In this document: positions 26,246-37,503 of the stretch, piece after piece
Numbering within the stretch: the stretch's first letter is position 1
Layout of the letters: each line of letters begins with the position of its first letter
Origin: JAJDXW01 sp965214795
GTDB taxonomy: Bacteria > Pseudomonadota > Gammaproteobacteria > HK1
Length of the DNA stretch: 64,000 nt
Reading direction: 5' to 3'
NCBI GenBank assembly: GCA_965214795.1
Contig: OZ243976.1
Coordinates: 3,100,001-3,164,000, forward strand
The notes under the pieces: model-generated
Databases searched by the model: none
What the model was told of the DNA's origin: nothing
The model's input: only the letters and a program-made list of their open reading frames with translations
Program-made: the position numbers and the translations under genes

Positions 26246-27166
26246 TTGACCTCGCCGCCCCCCCTCCTCCCCCTGCCCCACCTTCGCCGGCTCGAGGCGA
26301 AGTCGATCCACATCATGCGCGAGGTCGTGTCCGAGCTTCGCCGCCCGGTGATGCTCTACTCGATCGGCAAGGACTCGTCGGTGATGCTGCACCTCGCGCG
26401 CAAGGCGTTCCATCCGTCGCTGCCGCCCTTTCCGCTGCTGCACATCGACACGACCTGGAAGTTTCCGGAGATGTACGCCTTCCGGGACCGCATGGCCGCG
26501 GAGCACGGCATGGAATTGCTGGTCCACATCAATCCGGACGGGATGGAAAGGGGCATCGGGCCGTTCAGCCACGGTTCGGCGATCCACACCGACGTCATGA
26601 AGACCCAGGCCCTCCGCCAAGCGCTCGAGAAGTTCGGCTTCGACGCCGCGTTCGGCGGCGCTCGCCGCGACGAGGAGCCGTCGCGGGCCAAGGAACGGGT
26701 CTTCTCGTTCCGCACCGCCGCCCACCGCTGGGACCCGCGGCGCCAGCGCCCCGAGCTGTGGCGGCTCTACAACCCGCGGGTGAACCGGGGGGAGTCGATC
26801 CGCGTCTTTCCCCTGTCGGACTGGACCGAGCTCGACGTCTGGCACTACATCCACCTGGAAGGGCTCCCGGTCGTACCGCTGTACTTCGCGGCCCCGCGCC
26901 CGGTGGTCGAACGCGACGGCACGCTCGTCATGAAGGTCGACGACCGCATGACCCTCGCCGAGGGCGAGTCGATCGAGACGCGGACCGTGCGGTTCCGCAC
27001 CCTCGGCTGCTATCCGCTCACCGGGGCGGTGGAATCGGAGGCGACGGACCTCCCCGCCGTCATCGAGGAGGTGCGGCTCGCTCGGACCTCGGAACGGCAG
27101 GGCCGGGTGATCGACCATGATCGGGTCGGCTCCATGGAGAGGAAGAAGCGGGAGGGCTACTTCTGA
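26246..27166 (+). CDS. cysD: Sulfate adenylyltransferase subunit 2 (CysD)
   Basis: Small catalytic subunit of ATP sulfurylase, forming APS from sulfate and ATP. The TTG at 26246 follows GGAGGAG by 8 nt and gives 306 residues (E. coli 302). The PP-loop SIGKDSSVMLHLARKAF is near 40; HIDTTWKFPEMYAFRD, the GARRDEEPSRAKER block and the RKKREGYF C-terminus are diagnostic. It is immediately followed by cysNC, its partner, but is embedded between the two xanthine dehydrogenase genes. Confidence 0.95.
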   Translation: MTSPPPLLPLPHLRRLEAKSIHIMREVVSELRRPVMLYSIGKDSSVMLHLARKAFHPSLPPFPLLHIDTTWKFPEMYAFRDRMAAEHGMELLVHINPDGMERGIGPFSHGSAIHTDVMKTQALRQALEKFGFDAAFGGARRDEEPSRAKERVFSFRTAAHRWDPRRQRPELWRLYNPRVNRGESIRVFPLSDWTELDVWHYIHLEGLPVVPLYFAAPRPVVERDGTLVMKVDDRMTLAEGESIETRTVRFRTLGCYPLTGAVESEATDLPAVIEEVRLARTSERQGRVIDHDRVGSMERKKREGYF

Positions 27167-27197
27167 TGGGGGGGCGCCCGCCGGGAGGGGGCGCCTG

Positions 27198-29159
27198 ATG
27201 CCGGGGCGCCAGGCGGACCCGGGCGCCGGGGACCTCGCTCCCCCCCTTCGTGAGGCCGAGGAAGGGAAGGACCTGCTTCGCTTCGTCGCCTGCGGCGGCG
27301 TGGACGACGGCAAGTCGACCCTCATCGGCCGACTGCTCCACGACGCGGGCCTCGTCCCGAACGATCGGCTCGCCGCCGCCGCCGCCGACAGCCGGAAGTT
27401 CGGCACCCGGGGCGGCGAGCTCGATCTCGCCCTCCTGCTGGACGGCCTGCAGGCCGAGCGCGAGCAACGCATCACCATCGACGTCGCCTACCGCTCCTTC
27501 GCGACCGCGCGGCGGCGATTCATTGTCGCCGACGCGCCGGGGCACGAGCAGTACACCCGGAACATGGCGACCGGCGCCTCGACCTCCGAGGTCGCCGTCG
27601 TCCTCGTCGATGCCCGCCGGGGCGTCGCGGTCCAGACGCGCCGCCACACCTTCATCGCCTCCCTGCTCGGCATCCGTCAAGTGATCCTCGCCGTCAACAA
27701 GATGGACCTGGTGGGCTGGGACGAGAGGCGCTTCGAGGCGATCGCGGAGGGCTACCGCGAATTCGTCCGGGGGCTGGCGCTCGACGAGGTGCACGGGATC
27801 CCGATCTCGGCCCTGACCGGCGCCAACGTCCTCGCGCCGGGCGGCGAATCGCCCTGGTATCGGGGCCCCGCCCTGCTCGAGCTTCTGGAGACGATCGAGG
27901 TCTCGTCCGACCCCGCCGCGCGGGCCTTCCGCATGCCGGTCCAGTGGGTGAACCGCCCCGACCCGGACTTCCGCGGCTTCGCGGGCACCATCGCGTCGGG
28001 CACGGTTCGACCGGGTGACCGGATCCGGGTCTGCCCCTCGGAGCGGGAGTCCGCGGTCGAGCGGATCGTCACCCATGACGGGGACCTCGACGCGGCGGTC
28101 GCCGGCCAGTCGGTGACCCTCGTGCTCGCGGACGAAATCGACGTGGGCCGCGGCGACCTGCTGGCCGCGGCGCGGAACGCACCGGCCGGCACCGACCAGT
28201 TCTCGGCCCATCTCCTCTGGATGCACGAGGACCCGCTGCTCCCGGAGCGCGAGTACCTGCTGAAGATCGGAACCCGGCTCACGACGGCCCGGGTGACGGC
28301 CCTGCGGCACCGGGTCGACGTCACCACCCTCGATCGCGTCGCGGCGAGGACCCTCGGCCTGAACGAGGTCGGCTACTGCAACTTCGCGCTCGGCGAGCCG
28401 GTCGCCTTCGACCCCTATCGCGAGGTTCGCGAGACCGGCGGGTTCATCCTGATCGACCGGTTCACGAACGCCACCCTCGGGGCGGGCATGGTGGACTTCG
28501 GTCTGCGCCGCGCCGACAACCTTTCCCGGCAGGACCTCGAGGTCGGCAAGGGGCAGCGCGCGCGCCACAAGGACCAGCGTCCGTGCATCCTGTGGTTCAC
28601 CGGACTCCCGGCCTCCGGCAAGTCGACAACCGCGAACCGGGTCGAGAAGAAGCTTGCCGCGCTCGGCCGGCACAGCTACCTGCTCGACGGGGACAACGTG
28701 CGCCTCGGGCTCAACCGCGACCTCGGCTTCACCGACGCCGATCGGGTGGAGAACATCCGCCGGGTCGCCGAGGTCGCGAAGCTGTTCGTGGACGCGGGCC
28801 TCATCGTCCTGGTCTCGGTCATCTCGCCCTTTCGCGATGAGCGCCGGATGGCCCGCGAGCTGGTCGAGGAAGGCGAGTTCGTGGAGATCTTCGTCGACAC
28901 CCCGCTTGCGGAATGCGAACGGCGCGACCCCAAGGGACTCTACCGGAAGGCCCGGGCCGGCGAGCTCCGGAACTTCACCGGGGTCGACTCCGTCTACGAG
29001 CCGCCCGAGGACCCGGAGATCGTGCTGAAGGCGGCGGAACGCTCGGTGGACGAGCTCTCCGACGGGATCATCGCGTGGCTGCGGGTGGAGGGCTACCTCC
29101 AACCCCGCCGCCGCGGGGCCACGTCACCCCGCGGTTCGACCGCCGGGTCGGTCGGATGA
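27198..29159 (+). CDS. cysNC: Bifunctional CysN-CysC (ATP sulfurylase GTPase / APS kinase)
   Basis: 653-residue fusion. Residues 1 to about 450 are an EF-Tu-like GTPase (G1 GGVDDGKSTLIG, G3 DAPGHEQY, G4 NKMD) that drives APS synthesis by CysD. From about 465 the APS kinase has P-loop GLPASGKST (about 468-476), LDGDNVRLGLNRDLGF and SPFRDERR. Together with CysD it makes PAPS from sulfate. ATG at 27198 with GGGAGGGGG upstream. The stop codon lies inside the first unit of a 14-bp tandem repeat. Confidence 0.96.
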   Translation: MPGRQADPGAGDLAPPLREAEEGKDLLRFVACGGVDDGKSTLIGRLLHDAGLVPNDRLAAAAADSRKFGTRGGELDLALLLDGLQAEREQRITIDVAYRSFATARRRFIVADAPGHEQYTRNMATGASTSEVAVVLVDARRGVAVQTRRHTFIASLLGIRQVILAVNKMDLVGWDERRFEAIAEGYREFVRGLALDEVHGIPISALTGANVLAPGGESPWYRGPALLELLETIEVSSDPAARAFRMPVQWVNRPDPDFRGFAGTIASGTVRPGDRIRVCPSERESAVERIVTHDGDLDAAVAGQSVTLVLADEIDVGRGDLLAAARNAPAGTDQFSAHLLWMHEDPLLPEREYLLKIGTRLTTARVTALRHRVDVTTLDRVAARTLGLNEVGYCNFALGEPVAFDPYREVRETGGFILIDRFTNATLGAGMVDFGLRRADNLSRQDLEVGKGQRARHKDQRPCILWFTGLPASGKSTTANRVEKKLAALGRHSYLLDGDNVRLGLNRDLGFTDADRVENIRRVAEVAKLFVDAGLIVLVSVISPFRDERRMARELVEEGEFVEIFVDTPLAECERRDPKGLYRKARAGELRNFTGVDSVYEPPEDPEIVLKAAERSVDELSDGIIAWLRVEGYLQPRRRGATSPRGSTAGSVG

Positions 29160-29208
29160 GCGAAGCCGGATGAGCGAAGCCGGATGAACGAAGCCGGATG
29201 AGCGAAGC
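29153..29208. repeat. 14-bp tandem repeat x4
   Basis: Four head-to-tail copies of CGGATGAGCGAAGC (third copy has one change, g to a). The first overlaps the cysNC stop codon. Each unit contains ATGA. Confidence 0.85.
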
Positions 29209-29632
29209 ATGGTCCGACCGGAGGGCCTCCGTGGGATGCCGGGTTGCGCCTTCGGGCACCCCCGCCTTCGGTGTGCGCCGGCCATGCCGCTGGCGGCGGG
29301 CCAGCCGCCGTCCGGGCGCACGGGCGCCGGGGCGTCCACACCCCCGCCCGTTCGCGGAGCGGCGCAAGCGGACGCGAAGAATCAGGGTCAGCCCGAAAAA
29401 ATCACCGGCCTCCTGCCGCGGCCGCCCATCCGCTCGCGGTCGCGGGCCGTACTCCCGCAAGCCGCTTCGACCGCGCGCACGCGCCAGGTCGGCTACGCCT
29501 TCCGCCGCGCGCCCGCGCTCTTTCGGTCCGTGCGGCCCGTTCCTCTAGCGGCCCGTTCCTCTATTGGATCGTGGGGCATCTTGGCGCCCTCGCGACGAAA
29601 GTCGGCGATTTTTTCGGGTTAGCATTCTGCCG
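29160..29632. other. cysNC-xdhB intergenic region
   Basis: 473 bp without a gene: remainder of the 14-bp repeats, a REP-like palindrome with the ttgcgccttcggg core at 29241-29261, and MITE C copy 1. Confidence 0.6.
29392..29618 (+). mobile_element. MITE C, copy 1 (227 bp)
   Basis: Non-coding element bounded by CCCGAAAAAATC and its complement. Flanks are TCAG (29388-29391) and TTAG (29619-29622), a 4-bp target duplication with one change. It ends 14 bp before the xdhB ATG and so replaces the native upstream region of that gene. Interior contains cggccgcccatccgctcg and gcatcttggcgccctcgcg, shared with the other copies. Confidence 0.85.
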
Positions 29633-32092
29633 ATGAAGCCGGGCCCCCCGATCACCAACTCCACGATCGCGGACCGGCCGGGACTCGGCCCCGGAGCGAG
29701 CGTCGGCCTCGCTCTTCCCCACGACAGCGCCGTCCGCCACGTGCGGGGGTCGGCCGCCTACATTGACGACCTCCCGGAGCCGGCGGGCACGCTGCACCTC
29801 GCCCCCGGGTCCGCCGACGGCGCGGCGCGCGGCGCGCTCCGTTCGCTCGACCTCGACGCGGTGCGGGCCTCCCCGGGGGTGGTGGCGGTCCTGACGGCGG
29901 CGGACGTCCCGGGCGAGAACGACTGCAGCCCCGTCTTCGGCGACGACCCGATCCTCGCCTCGGGCGAGCTCCTCTTCCACGGGCAGGTGGTCTTCGCGGT
30001 CGTCGCGACCACCCGGGACGCGGCCCGCCGGGCCGCGCGCCGCGCCCGCGTGGAGGTCGACGCACGTGCGCCGCGGGTCACCGTGGACGACGGCCTCGCC
30101 GACGATGCCGAGGTGCTGCCCCCCTACGAGCTTCGGCGCGGAGAACCGGGGGCGGTGATCGCCGCCGCCCCCCACCGGCTCGGGGGACGGGTGCGCATCG
30201 GCGGCCAGGAGCATTTCTATCTCGAGGGGCAGGCCGCCCTCGCGGTGCCCGGCGAGGACGACGAGATGCGCGTCTGGTCCTCGACCCAACACCCCGCCGA
30301 GGTGCAGCACCTCGTCGCCCGCATGCTCGGCGCACCCGATGCCGCGGTGGTGTGCGAGTGCCGGCGGATGGGCGGGGCGTTCGGCGGCAAGGAGTCCCAG
30401 GCGGCGCAGTGGGCCTGCCTCGCCGCGCTCGCCGCACGCCTCACCGGCCGCCCCGCGAAGGTCCGGCTCGACCGCGACGACGACATGACGATGACCGGCA
30501 AGCGCCACGACTTCCGCGCGGACTGGCGCTGCGGCTTCGACCGCGACGGCCGGTTCGCCGGGGTCGACATCGATCTCGACGCCCGCTGCGGATGTTCCGC
30601 CGATCTCTCCCTCGGGGTGAACGACCGGGCCATGTTCCATGCGGACAACGCCTACTGCTACCCGGCGGCGCGGATCCGCTCCCGGCGCGTGCGCACCGAC
30701 ACCGTATCCAACACCGCGTTCCGGGGGTTCGGGGGCCCCCAGGGGATGCTCGTCGCCGAACGGATGATGGACGCGGCCGCGATCACCCTCGGACTCGACC
30801 CGTTGCTCGTGCGAGAGCGCAACTTCTACGGTCCGGGCCGCGACGTTACCCCGTATGGAATGCGCGTCGAGGAGCACGTGGTCCCGCGCCTCGTCCGCGC
30901 GCTCGAGCGCACCAGCGGCTACGCGGCGCGGCGGCGGGCGATCGCGCGGTTCAACGCCCGCGCGGGGGCGCTCCGCAAGGGGATCGCCCTCACCCCGGTC
31001 AAGTTCGGGATCGCCTTCACCCTCCGGCAGCTCAACCAGGCCGGCGCCCTCGTGCACGTCTTCACGGACGGCTCGGTGCAGGTGAACCACGGCGGCACGG
31101 AGATGGGCCAGGGCCTCCACGTCAAAGTCGCGCAGGTGGTGGCCGAGGAGTTCGGGATCGGCGTCGACCAGGTGCGAATCACCGCCACGCGCACCGACAA
31201 GGTGCCGAACGCCCCGCCGACCGCCGCCTCGTCCGGATCGGACCTGAACGGCATGGCGGCGCGGCAGGCCGCGCGCACCATCCGCCGGCGCCTCACCGCC
31301 CTGGGCGCGCGGCTCTTCCAGGTCGGCGAGGCCGACCTCGCCTTCGAGAGCGGCCGGGTGCGGATCGGTGCGGAGACGATCTCCTTCGGAGAGCTTGCGC
31401 GGCTCGCGTTCACCGAGCGCGTTTCGCTCTCTTCCACCGGCTACTATGCGACCCCGAAGATCACGTGGGACCGCGACACCTCGAGCGGCCGCCCCTTCCT
31501 CTACTTCGCGGGCGGCGCCGCGTGCTCGGAGGTGACCGTGGATACCGGGACCGGCGAGATGCGGGTCGAGCGGGTGGACATCCTCCACGACGCGGGACGT
31601 TCCCTCAACCCGGCCATCGACATGGGGCAGATCGAGGGCGGGTTCGTGCAGGGCATGGGGTGGCTGACCACCGAGGAGCTGGTCTTCGACGAGGACGGAC
31701 GCCTGCTCACTCATGCGCCCTCGACCTACAAGATCCCCACCTGCTCGGACGTGCCGGCCGACTTTCGCGTGGCGCTGTTCGAACCGGGGCGCAACCGCGA
31801 GCCCACCATCCACCGCTCGAAGGCGGTCGGGGAGCCGCCGCTGATGCTCGCGCTCTCGGTGTTCTCCGCCATCACCCACGCGCTCGCGAGCCTCGCCCCG
31901 GGGCGGGTGCCGCCCCTCGACGCTCCGGCGACGCCGGAGGCGATCCTGCGCGCCGCGGACGCGATGCGGGCGGGGGGCGCCCCGCCCGGCCCGGGTTCCG
32001 GCCCGGGTCCCGACCCGGGTCCCGACCCGGACCCGGGATCCGGTCGGCGGCCGTCCGGAGCGACCCCGGTGCGGGGGCGGGCGGAGGCTTGA
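29633..32092 (+). CDS. xdhB: Xanthine dehydrogenase large subunit XdhB
   Basis: Molybdopterin-binding catalytic subunit of 819 residues, oxidising hypoxanthine and xanthine to urate. GGAFGGKESQAAQWA near 245, NTAFRGFGGPQGM near 360 (typical of true xanthine dehydrogenases rather than CO dehydrogenases), and VGEPPLMLA near 732, which carries the catalytic Glu. The C-terminus is a Pro/Gly/Asp low-complexity tail coded by 12-bp near-repeats. No strong Shine-Dalgarno precedes the ATG because MITE C ends 14 bp upstream. xdhC follows after 4 nt. Confidence 0.95.
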   Translation: MKPGPPITNSTIADRPGLGPGASVGLALPHDSAVRHVRGSAAYIDDLPEPAGTLHLAPGSADGAARGALRSLDLDAVRASPGVVAVLTAADVPGENDCSPVFGDDPILASGELLFHGQVVFAVVATTRDAARRAARRARVEVDARAPRVTVDDGLADDAEVLPPYELRRGEPGAVIAAAPHRLGGRVRIGGQEHFYLEGQAALAVPGEDDEMRVWSSTQHPAEVQHLVARMLGAPDAAVVCECRRMGGAFGGKESQAAQWACLAALAARLTGRPAKVRLDRDDDMTMTGKRHDFRADWRCGFDRDGRFAGVDIDLDARCGCSADLSLGVNDRAMFHADNAYCYPAARIRSRRVRTDTVSNTAFRGFGGPQGMLVAERMMDAAAITLGLDPLLVRERNFYGPGRDVTPYGMRVEEHVVPRLVRALERTSGYAARRRAIARFNARAGALRKGIALTPVKFGIAFTLRQLNQAGALVHVFTDGSVQVNHGGTEMGQGLHVKVAQVVAEEFGIGVDQVRITATRTDKVPNAPPTAASSGSDLNGMAARQAARTIRRRLTALGARLFQVGEADLAFESGRVRIGAETISFGELARLAFTERVSLSSTGYYATPKITWDRDTSSGRPFLYFAGGAACSEVTVDTGTGEMRVERVDILHDAGRSLNPAIDMGQIEGGFVQGMGWLTTEELVFDEDGRLLTHAPSTYKIPTCSDVPADFRVALFEPGRNREPTIHRSKAVGEPPLMLALSVFSAITHALASLAPGRVPPLDAPATPEAILRAADAMRAGGAPPGPGSGPGPDPGPDPDPGSGRRPSGATPVRGRAEA

Positions 32093-32096
32093 ACCG

Positions 32097-33107
32097 ATGG
32101 GGGTGTGGTCGACGGTCGCGGAGATGATCGCCGCCCACGGCAGGTGCGCACTCGTCACCGTCGCGGCCGTTCGCGGCTCCGCACCCCGCGAAGCGGGCGC
32201 TCGCATGGTGGTGGGACCGGACGGCGGGTTCCGGGGAACGATTGGCGGGGGCGAGCTCGAGTGGCGCGCGATCGCCGCCGCCCGTGATGCGCTGGCCCGG
32301 GATGCCCCGACCGCGACGCTCAGCCGCTTTGCGCTCGGCCCCGATCTCGGCCAGTGCTGCGGCGGCAGCGTGCGGCTGCTGACCGAGGTGCTGGTTCGCG
32401 ATCGGTTGGGTGAAGTCCGGGCGCTCGCCGCGCACGAGGCCGCCGGACCGTTCGCGACCCGCGGACGAATCGGCCCGCGCGCCGTCGAGCGCGCCGTCGA
32501 TGGCGTCGCTGTGCGAGCGGGATCGGGCCAGGCGGAGGCCGGCCGCCTCGTCGCGGCCCGGCGCACGGCCGGCAACGGGGCCGCCCGGGAGGGTCTCCCG
32601 GTCGAGCTCGAGGGCGATGGCGTCATCGTCGAGCGGTTCCGCGAGCCGCGGCATCCGGTCTGGCTGTTCGGTGCCGGACACGTCGGCCGAGCGCTCATGC
32701 TCGCCCTCGCTCCCCTTCCCTTCGACCTCACCTGGATCGACGAGCGCGACCGGGTCTTCCCGGCCGTGGTTCCCGCCAACGTGCGGCCGCTGCAAAGCGC
32801 CGATGCGGCGGCCGAGATCGCCCGCGCGCCTTCCGGCGCCGCCATCGTGGTGATGACCCACGACCATCCCCTCGATCTGGCCATCGTGCATGCCGCGCTC
32901 GCGGCCGAACGATTCGACTACGTGGGTCTCATCGGATCGGCCAGCAAGCGCGCCCGGTTCACGCGCAGACTCCGCGCGGCGGGCATAACGCAAGCCCGTA
33001 TCGCGGAGCTCGTGTGTCCCATCGGAATGCCCGCGATCCGCTCGAAGCATCCGGCGGCCATCGCGGCCGGCATCGCCGCCCAGCTCCTGGAGCGCGTCGG
33101 CCCGTGA
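32097..33107 (+). CDS. xdhC: Xanthine dehydrogenase accessory protein XdhC
   Basis: 336-residue maturation factor that holds sulfurated molybdenum cofactor and inserts it into XdhB. The N-terminal XdhC/CoxI domain has ALVTVAAVRGSAPREAGARMVV, GTIGGGELEWRAI and LGQCCGGSV. A Rossmann domain follows (WLFGAGHVGRALM near 195; DYVGLIGSASKRARF; CPIGMPAIRSKHPAAIAAGIAAQLL). It is coupled to xdhB. Confidence 0.94.
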   Translation: MGVWSTVAEMIAAHGRCALVTVAAVRGSAPREAGARMVVGPDGGFRGTIGGGELEWRAIAAARDALARDAPTATLSRFALGPDLGQCCGGSVRLLTEVLVRDRLGEVRALAAHEAAGPFATRGRIGPRAVERAVDGVAVRAGSGQAEAGRLVAARRTAGNGAAREGLPVELEGDGVIVERFREPRHPVWLFGAGHVGRALMLALAPLPFDLTWIDERDRVFPAVVPANVRPLQSADAAAEIARAPSGAAIVVMTHDHPLDLAIVHAALAAERFDYVGLIGSASKRARFTRRLRAAGITQARIAELVCPIGMPAIRSKHPAAIAAGIAAQLLERVGP

Positions 33108-33369
33108 CCGCCCTCGCTCCCCGAAGCGCGGCCCTGGCCGCGTCCCCGATCCCCCGTTCCGGTTGCGGGGCGAGTCCCCGGTGCCCGCGTCGTCAGGCGA
33201 CCGTCTGGCTGTTCCGGTCCGTACCGCCGGATACGTTCCGGATAGCGGGGTGGTTCGAAGAGAAGCCGACGATCCCCGGCTCCCCGGTTCGTCGACGGCG
33301 TGCGCGCGGCCCCTCCGGACCGCGTCCGGCGCCGATGCCGGGACGCGGCGCGGCGGCGGCGACCGCGCA
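33108..33369. other. xdhC-transporter gap
   Basis: 260 bp, no gene or clear promoter seen. Confidence 0.4.
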
Positions 33370-34931
<1,562 letters not shown>

Positions 34932-34935
<4 letters not shown>

Positions 34936-36035
34936 GGCCGAGCCTCGAGAGGCGGCCGGAGCAGAGCCGGACGATGACCGTCGTCTCGCCGCTCATCGCC
35001 ATCGCCCTCACCGTCCTCGCCGGCGGGATCGTCTTCCAGGCGCGCGGGCTCGACCCCTTCCATGCCCTCTACGTGTACTTCGTCGATCCCGTCATGAGCG
35101 TGTGGTCCCTCGAGGAGCTGGTCGTCAAGACCGCCCCGCTCGTGCTGATCGGGGTCGGTCTCGCGGTGTGCTTTCGGGCGAATCTGTGGAATATCGGCGC
35201 GGAGGGCCAGTTCACCGCGGGGGCGCTCGCGGGGGCGGCCATCCCGATCCTCGCCCCGGATTGGCAGTCCCCCTTCGCGCTCCCGCTCATGCTCCTCGCC
35301 GGCGTCGCGGGCGGGGCCGCGTGGGCCTCGGTCCCCGCGTTTCTCCGCAACCGCTTCGGCGTGAACGAGATCCTGACCAGCCTGATGCTGGTCTACGTCG
35401 CGCAGTACCTCCTCGACTGGCTGGTGCGCGGTCCGTGGCGGGACCCCCACGGCTACAACTTCCCCGAGTCCGCGAGCTTCGAGGGGTGGCACGTGCTTCC
35501 GACCCTCGGAGACGGGCGGGTGCACCTCGGCGCCGCCTTCGCGGTCATCGCGGTGGCGGTGTTGTTCGTCTTCCTGTCCCACACCCTCAAGGGCTTCGAG
35601 ATCCGGGTGAGCGGCGAAGCCCCCCGCGCCGGGGGGTTCGGCGGGTTCCTGCGCCCCCGCACGGTGTGGTTCTGCTTCGCCCTCTCGGGGGGGCTCGCGG
35701 GGCTCGCGGGGATCTGCGAGGTGGCGGGCCCGGTCGGACAGCTACAGCCCGTCATCTCGCCCGGCTACGGCTTCACCGCGATCATCGTCGCGTTCCTCGG
35801 GCGACTGAACCCGGTCGTGGTGCTGCTCGCCGGCATCGTCCTCGGGATCAGCTACCTCGGGGGTGAGGCGGCGCAGGTCGAGCTCGGGATTTCCGACAAG
35901 ACGGCGCAGGTGTTCCAAGGCACCCTCCTCTTTCTGATCCTCGCGTGCGATACGCTGATCCGGTACCGGATCCGGGTGGGAAGGCGCGACGACGCGGCGG
36001 CGGGAGCGGGAGTGGGAGAATCGGGGTCGGCGTGA
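34932..36035 (+). CDS. ABC transporter permease 1 (nucleoside/BMP type)
   Basis: 367-residue membrane protein of the branched-chain/nucleoside permease family, about eight to nine helices. Landmarks: LIGVGLAVCFRANLWNIGAEGQFTAGALAG, NRFGVNEILTSLMLVYVAQYLLDWLVRG and GYGFTAIIVAFLGRLNPVVVLLAG. The ATG at 34932 overlaps the ATPase stop. Its stop codon lies within the left arm of a 19-bp inverted repeat. Confidence 0.92.
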
Positions 36036-36104
36036 CATCTCTGTCCCGGACGAGCTTCGGATCGGCTCGGTTCGCGTCGGGAAACGTCACGCCGACCCCG
36101 ATTC
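36018..36104. other. 19-bp inverted repeat between the two permeases
   Basis: Perfect arms gaatcggggtcggcgtgac (36018-36036, spanning the permease 1 stop) and its complement (36086-36104), 49-nt loop. The right arm ends 14 nt before the permease 2 ATG. It may form an mRNA hairpin that lowers or stabilises downstream expression. No T-run. Confidence 0.6.
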
Positions 36105-36117
36105 CCGGGAGCGGGCA

Positions 36118-37038
36118 ATGACCGGGCTCGAAGCGGTTCTCATGACGATCGTCGCCGCGTCCACGCCGCTGCTCCTGGCCGCGATCGGCGAGCTGGTCGC
36201 GGAGCGCTCCGGGGTGCTCAACCTCGGTGTCGAGGGGATGATGATCATGGGGGCCATCGGGGGCTTTGCGGCCGCTTACGTGTCCGGATCGGCGATGCTC
36301 GGCGTCGCTGCCGCGGTCGTGGCGGGGGTCGGCATGTCCCTGCTCTTCGCCTTCCTGACCCAGACCCTCGTATCCAACCAGGTGGCGACCGGGCTCGCCC
36401 TTACCCTGTTCGGGCTCGGGCTCTCGGGACTCATCGGCGAGGCGTTCACCGGGCTCCCGGGGGTGAAACTCCCGCCGTTGCACGTCCCCGGCCTCAGCGA
36501 CCTCCCCCTCGTCGGAGCGGTGATCTTCGGTCAGGACGCGATCGTGTACGCCTCGGTCGCGCTCACGGTCGTCGTCGCGTGGGTGCTCGCCCACACCCGG
36601 CTCGGGCTCGTGATCCGGGCGACCGGCGGCAACCACCACTCCGCCCACGCCCTCGGCTACAACGTCCTCGCGGTGCGCTACGGCTGCATCGCCTTCGGCG
36701 GAGCCACCGCCGGCCTCGCCGGCGGATATCTCTCCCTCGTCTACACCCCGCAGTGGATCGAGAACATGACCGCGGGCCGGGGCTGGATCGCGCTCGCCCT
36801 GGTGGTGTTCTCGACCTGGGCCCCGCGCCGGGTCGCGGTCGGCGCCTACCTCTTCGGAACGGTGTGGATCATGGGCCTCTACGTGCAGGGCATCGGCATC
36901 GACATCGCCCCCCAGCTCCTCGCCGCGTTGCCCTACCTCATCACCATCGCCGCCCTGGTGGCGATCTCGGGGAACCGGCTCCTCACGAGGGTGAACACGC
37001 CGGCCTGCCTCGGCCGACCGTTTGTTCCCGACCGGTAG
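36118..37038 (+). CDS. ABC transporter permease 2 (nucleoside/BMP type)
   Basis: 306-residue partner permease with about eight helices. Typical segments: ERSGVLNLGVEGMMIMGAIGGF, NQVATGLALTLFGLGLSGLIG, and FGGATAGLAGGYLSLVYTPQWIENMTAGRGWIALALVVFSTWAP. The shorter C-terminal tail is usual. Separated from permease 1 by 82 bp containing a long hairpin. Confidence 0.93.
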   Translation: MTGLEAVLMTIVAASTPLLLAAIGELVAERSGVLNLGVEGMMIMGAIGGFAAAYVSGSAMLGVAAAVVAGVGMSLLFAFLTQTLVSNQVATGLALTLFGLGLSGLIGEAFTGLPGVKLPPLHVPGLSDLPLVGAVIFGQDAIVYASVALTVVVAWVLAHTRLGLVIRATGGNHHSAHALGYNVLAVRYGCIAFGGATAGLAGGYLSLVYTPQWIENMTAGRGWIALALVVFSTWAPRRVAVGAYLFGTVWIMGLYVQGIGIDIAPQLLAALPYLITIAALVAISGNRLLTRVNTPACLGRPFVPDR

Positions 37039-37503
37039 GCCGACACCCTCCATCCGCCCGGATCCGCCGCCCCCGGGCGCCGGCCCGACGCTCTCCGGCC
37101 ACGTCCGGCCGGGGCAAGTTCGTTCTCGGCCTTCCTCGACAAAAAGTGGTCCTGGTGTGGACCAGCAGTTCTCATTTTGCTCGTCGGGTCCCGCTGCCGG
37201 ACCGGCATGACCGTCGATCGGCCCCCCGATCGGCCCCCGATCGAGTCGCCAGGAGCAGACGGCTTGCGGCTCGGGGTGAAGTCAGGCGCAAAATGAGAAC
37301 TGCTGGGCGTGGACCCCGCCCCCCGCCCGCGAGGGGGGGAATCGGGCATACTTCGCTCCGGTCCGCCCGCGGCTCCGCGCCGGCCGGCGCGGGAAGCCGG
37401 CGGCAGCGGCCGGAAGCCCCCGCCGGCGGCCGGTCGCATGCGGTTGGCCGGCATACCGGCCGCCCTGTAAACCTCGCATCCTGGACATGACAGGAGGAAC
37501 GCA
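37039..37503. other. Permease-binding protein intergenic region
   Basis: 465 bp, no gene. It contains a fragment of repeat A (37113-37140) fused to a D2 end (aaaagtggtcctgg), then MITE B copy 1. The element splits the transporter operon from its binding-protein gene. Confidence 0.6.
37163..37305 (+). mobile_element. MITE B, copy 1 (143 bp)
   Basis: Ends CAGCAGTTCTCATTTTG and its complement. Flanking 9-bp duplication ggtgtggac / ggcgtggac (8 of 9 identical). An 11-bp internal duplication of a gatcggccccc motif makes it longer than the other 132-bp copies. Confidence 0.85.

Noticed and set aside
29153..29208. CRISPR array
   Set aside because: Units are 14 bp and contiguous with no spacers; no cas genes in the window.
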